Positions 62,027 through 64,000 of a stretch of DNA of 64,000 bases are shown here, piece after piece. Each line of letters opens with the position of its first letter. The stretch's first letter is position 1. Origin of the DNA: an uncultured Phocaeicola sp. (GTDB lineage Bacteria; Bacteroidota; Bacteroidia; Bacteroidales; Bacteroidaceae); NCBI GenBank assembly GCA_944319745.1, contig CALUET010000009.1, forward strand, positions 1 to 64,000. Reading direction: 5' to 3'. The translations under genes and the position numbers were made by a program. The notes below the pieces were generated by a model, which was given only the letters and a program-made list of their open reading frames with translations, searched no databases and was not told the DNA's origin.

Positions 62027-62069
62027 ATATGCCACCAAACCCCGTAAAACATCGGGTAAAAACAAATAA

Positions 62070-62118
62070 AAGAATCTTGCCTTTGCTATAAAAGCTCGGC
62101 AAGATTCTTTCTTTTTTT
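62070..62118. terminator. Bidirectional terminator between the FKBP pair and the Na/Pi gene
   Basis: AAGAATCTTGCC (62070-62081) pairs with GGCAAGATTCTT (62098-62109), followed by TCTTTTTTT; the A-rich left flank allows use on the minus strand too. Confidence 0.85.
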
Positions 62119-62148
62119 ACGCATATTTATTAATAAGGAAGGATTCGT

Positions 62149-63843
62149 TCAGGCTTTCTTTTCCTTTACATCGTTATGGGCTTCCACCACGTTTACCACA
62201 TAATCGCCTAATTTTTCACACTCTTCAATGAGATCCATATAGTGAATGCCCATCTGATAATCGTACTCTTTATTGTTTATGTCTATGATATTCTGGCTTT
62301 TTAGTTGACTGCGGTAGTTATTGATTTCATTCTCCATATTAAATGATTTATTCACATCTATGGCATGATGCGTGTCCTCCACCGAAGCAATCATTTGGCT
62401 GAGTGCGTCATCCGTCAGTTGAAACATCTGGTAAATATGTTCATATTGCTTCGGGGTAAAGTCCGTACTCTCCCGGTGTTTCCGGTTGATCGTGCGCGCC
62501 AGATTATAACAACTATCGCCGATACTTTCTATTTCTGCGATTTCCCTCAACATCTCTCTTATCTGGATTTTGCTTTCCGAACTCAATCTTCCCTCTGAAA
62601 CCTGAGTAAGATAATTGGCAATCTCCACCTCCATTCTGTCACTGATATTCTCATATTTCTCAATTCTACTGAATAATTTATTAAATTCATTTTCGTTTTT
62701 CATCGGAAGAAGATCACGCACCATACGGAACATGCGCTGGATGCGCTCGGCAAAAAGATTTATTTCTTTCCGGGCCTGCAGAAGGGATAATTCGGCAGTC
62801 GAAAGCAATCCGCTCGTAATAAACTGCAATCTGTATTCTTCCTCTTGTTCTTTCTGAGGAACAATCTTACAAACAACCTTCTCCATCTGGTTAACAAACC
62901 AAATTAATATCAGAACATTACAAACATTAAAGCACGTATGGAAAGCAGAAAGCTTAAATGATACGGCAACCCCGCCGGCCTCGTTTATATTCATTAGGTC
63001 TGTTATCAGCCAATCAACAAAATGAATAAACGGCTTGAACAGTATCAGTACCCATAAAACACCAAATACATTAAACATCAGATGCGCAACAGCAGCCCGC
63101 CGGGCCTGGGTGTTTGCCGTAATCGCCGCGAGATTTGCCGTGATAGTTGTCCCGATATTCTCTCCAAGAACCAGAGCCGCTCCCAATTCGAAGCTGATCC
63201 ATCCGTTTGCACACATTATTAATGTGATCGCCATCGTTGCAGACGATGCCTGAACAATCATCGTAAGTACGGTTCCTATCAGCACAAAAAGTATAATAGA
63301 AAAGTAGCCCATGTCGGTATAGTTCTGCACAAACGCCAACATTTCCGGGTTTTGATCGAGATTCGGAGCGTTTTCTTTAAGCAGGTTCAATCCCATGAAC
63401 AGGAAAGAAAAACCAAATATAAACTCTCCGGCAGACTTATAATTACTCTTTTGGGAGAAGAGAAGAGGAATACCAATTGCCAGAAGAGGCAAAGAAAAAG
63501 CAGATATATCTACCTTAAATCCCAAGGCAGATATAATCCAAGCCGTAACCGTTGTTCCGATATTGGCGCCCATAATCACGCCTATCGCCTGGGATAACGT
63601 AAGCAAACCTGCATTTACGAAACTGACAACCATGACTGTCGTTGCAGAAGACGACTGGATAAGTGCTGTTATCAGCATGCCGGTTAACACTCCGGTAACA
63701 CGATTGGTAGTCATGGCCGTCAGAATATTTCTGAGCCGGTCCCCCGCAAATTTCTGCAAACCTTCGCTCATGATTTTCATTCCATAAAGGAATAAAGCCA
63801 AAGAGCCGAGCAACTTTAAAAAATCATAAAAAGTATATTCCAT
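62149..63843 (-). CDS. Na+/phosphate cotransporter with PhoU-like tail
   Basis: A 564-residue NptA/PNaS-family transporter. Eight or so TM helices contain the two inverted repeats with GMLITALIQSSSATTVMVVS and GTVLTMIVQASSATMAITLI, the QSSSA/QASSA substrate-site motifs, each followed by a GxNIGTT loop (GANIGTTVTAW; GENIGTTITAN). The cytoplasmic tail (about residues 345-560) has PhoU-like helical repeats that may sense phosphate. ATG 63843 (MEYTFYDFLKLLGSLALF) is used; the longer frame starts with GTG at 63873. Likely phosphate uptake or export driven by sodium. Confidence 0.93.
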   Translation of the reverse strand: MEYTFYDFLKLLGSLALFLYGMKIMSEGLQKFAGDRLRNILTAMTTNRVTGVLTGMLITALIQSSSATTVMVVSFVNAGLLTLSQAIGVIMGANIGTTVTAWIISALGFKVDISAFSLPLLAIGIPLLFSQKSNYKSAGEFIFGFSFLFMGLNLLKENAPNLDQNPEMLAFVQNYTDMGYFSIILFVLIGTVLTMIVQASSATMAITLIMCANGWISFELGAALVLGENIGTTITANLAAITANTQARRAAVAHLMFNVFGVLWVLILFKPFIHFVDWLITDLMNINEAGGVAVSFKLSAFHTCFNVCNVLILIWFVNQMEKVVCKIVPQKEQEEEYRLQFITSGLLSTAELSLLQARKEINLFAERIQRMFRMVRDLLPMKNENEFNKLFSRIEKYENISDRMEVEIANYLTQVSEGRLSSESKIQIREMLREIAEIESIGDSCYNLARTINRKHRESTDFTPKQYEHIYQMFQLTDDALSQMIASVEDTHHAIDVNKSFNMENEINNYRSQLKSQNIIDINNKEYDYQMGIHYMDLIEECEKLGDYVVNVVEAHNDVKEKKA

Positions 63844-63942
63844 CCGATAATTAGTTAAAGTGGGAATAAACACTTAATCGTTTTATGTGTAACTTAACTG
63901 CCGGGTATTTATGCCACCGCAAAATATATTACAATTATGTTA

Positions 63943-63974
63943 CAAATATATTGCAAAAATAGCAATCAAACAAA
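63943..63974 (-). promoter_or_regulatory. Promoter of the Na/Pi cotransporter gene
   Basis: Minus strand TTTG (63971-63974), 20 nt, TATATTTG (63943-63950); leader about 95 nt. A second -7-like TATTTTTG overlaps at 63954-63961. Confidence 0.65.
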
Positions 63975-64000
63975 AGAATTTCCCGAAGGATCTTCTCTTT

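Overview
The window is a 64 kb piece of a Bacteroidales chromosome, most like Bacteroides/Phocaeicola. The evidence is the 16S rRNA 5' end at the left edge, many promoters of the Bacteroidetes form TTTG-N19/20-TAnnTTTG, a complete hmu-type haem operon, SpII lipoproteins, GH43/GH127 glycan enzymes, and no Shine-Dalgarno signal in front of most genes. A species call from about 125 bases of 16S is not justified.

Layout. 1-125: 16S 5' end (minus) with its promoter at 316-347. 797-1048: zinc-free L31. 1122-11142 (minus): haem-uptake operon in the order calycin-like lipoprotein, hmuY, hmuR, hmuS (CobN-like), hmuT, hmuU, hmuV, then a possible 51-residue membrane protein. 11396-17467 (minus): pdxJ-exbB-exbD-tonB-DJ1-ispD-recG, whose TonB motor probably powers HmuR. 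17573-34683: housekeeping genes (nadK, murF, folP, cdaA, lrgAB, pta-ackA, lpxH, a TlpA-type thioredoxin, a DUF59 Fe-S factor, radC, a GT2, sppA, lpxK, a purine nucleoside phosphorylase, thiL).

34846-48828 is accessory. It lies exactly between the 3' ends of two converging tRNA genes, tRNA-Phe(GAA) and tRNA-Leu(CAA). Its left half has secreted glycan enzymes: an EEP-family hydrolase, a GH43 with discoidin and FN3 domains, and a 751-residue enzyme-like lipoprotein that I cannot assign. Its right half (41.4-47.7 kb) is a graveyard: I reconstructed five genes that are each broken by one to four single-base frameshifts, plus one truncated gene. Among them are a DprA-like gene, a possible uracil-DNA-glycosylase-like gene and two mutually similar small genes. 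Two genes there remain open: a SEL1-PKD-LRR protein and a WYL-domain regulator.

49197-54656 is an arabinose-type glycan operon (GH43, membrane acyltransferase, aldose 1-epimerase, GH127). After it come two tandem tRNA-Asn genes, a C-terminal processing protease, rubredoxin (too short for a standard ORF cutoff), a sirtuin with no cysteine, a GDPD-alkaline phosphatase fusion, two tandem FKBP isomerases and a Na/Pi cotransporter.

Most promising for novelty: (1) the haem operon, with its extra two-repeat calycin lipoprotein, a terminal mini membrane protein, and methionine enrichment in HmuY, HmuR and HmuS; (2) the tRNA-bounded island of decaying genes, possibly an old immunity/defence island; (3) the unassigned 751-residue lipoprotein.
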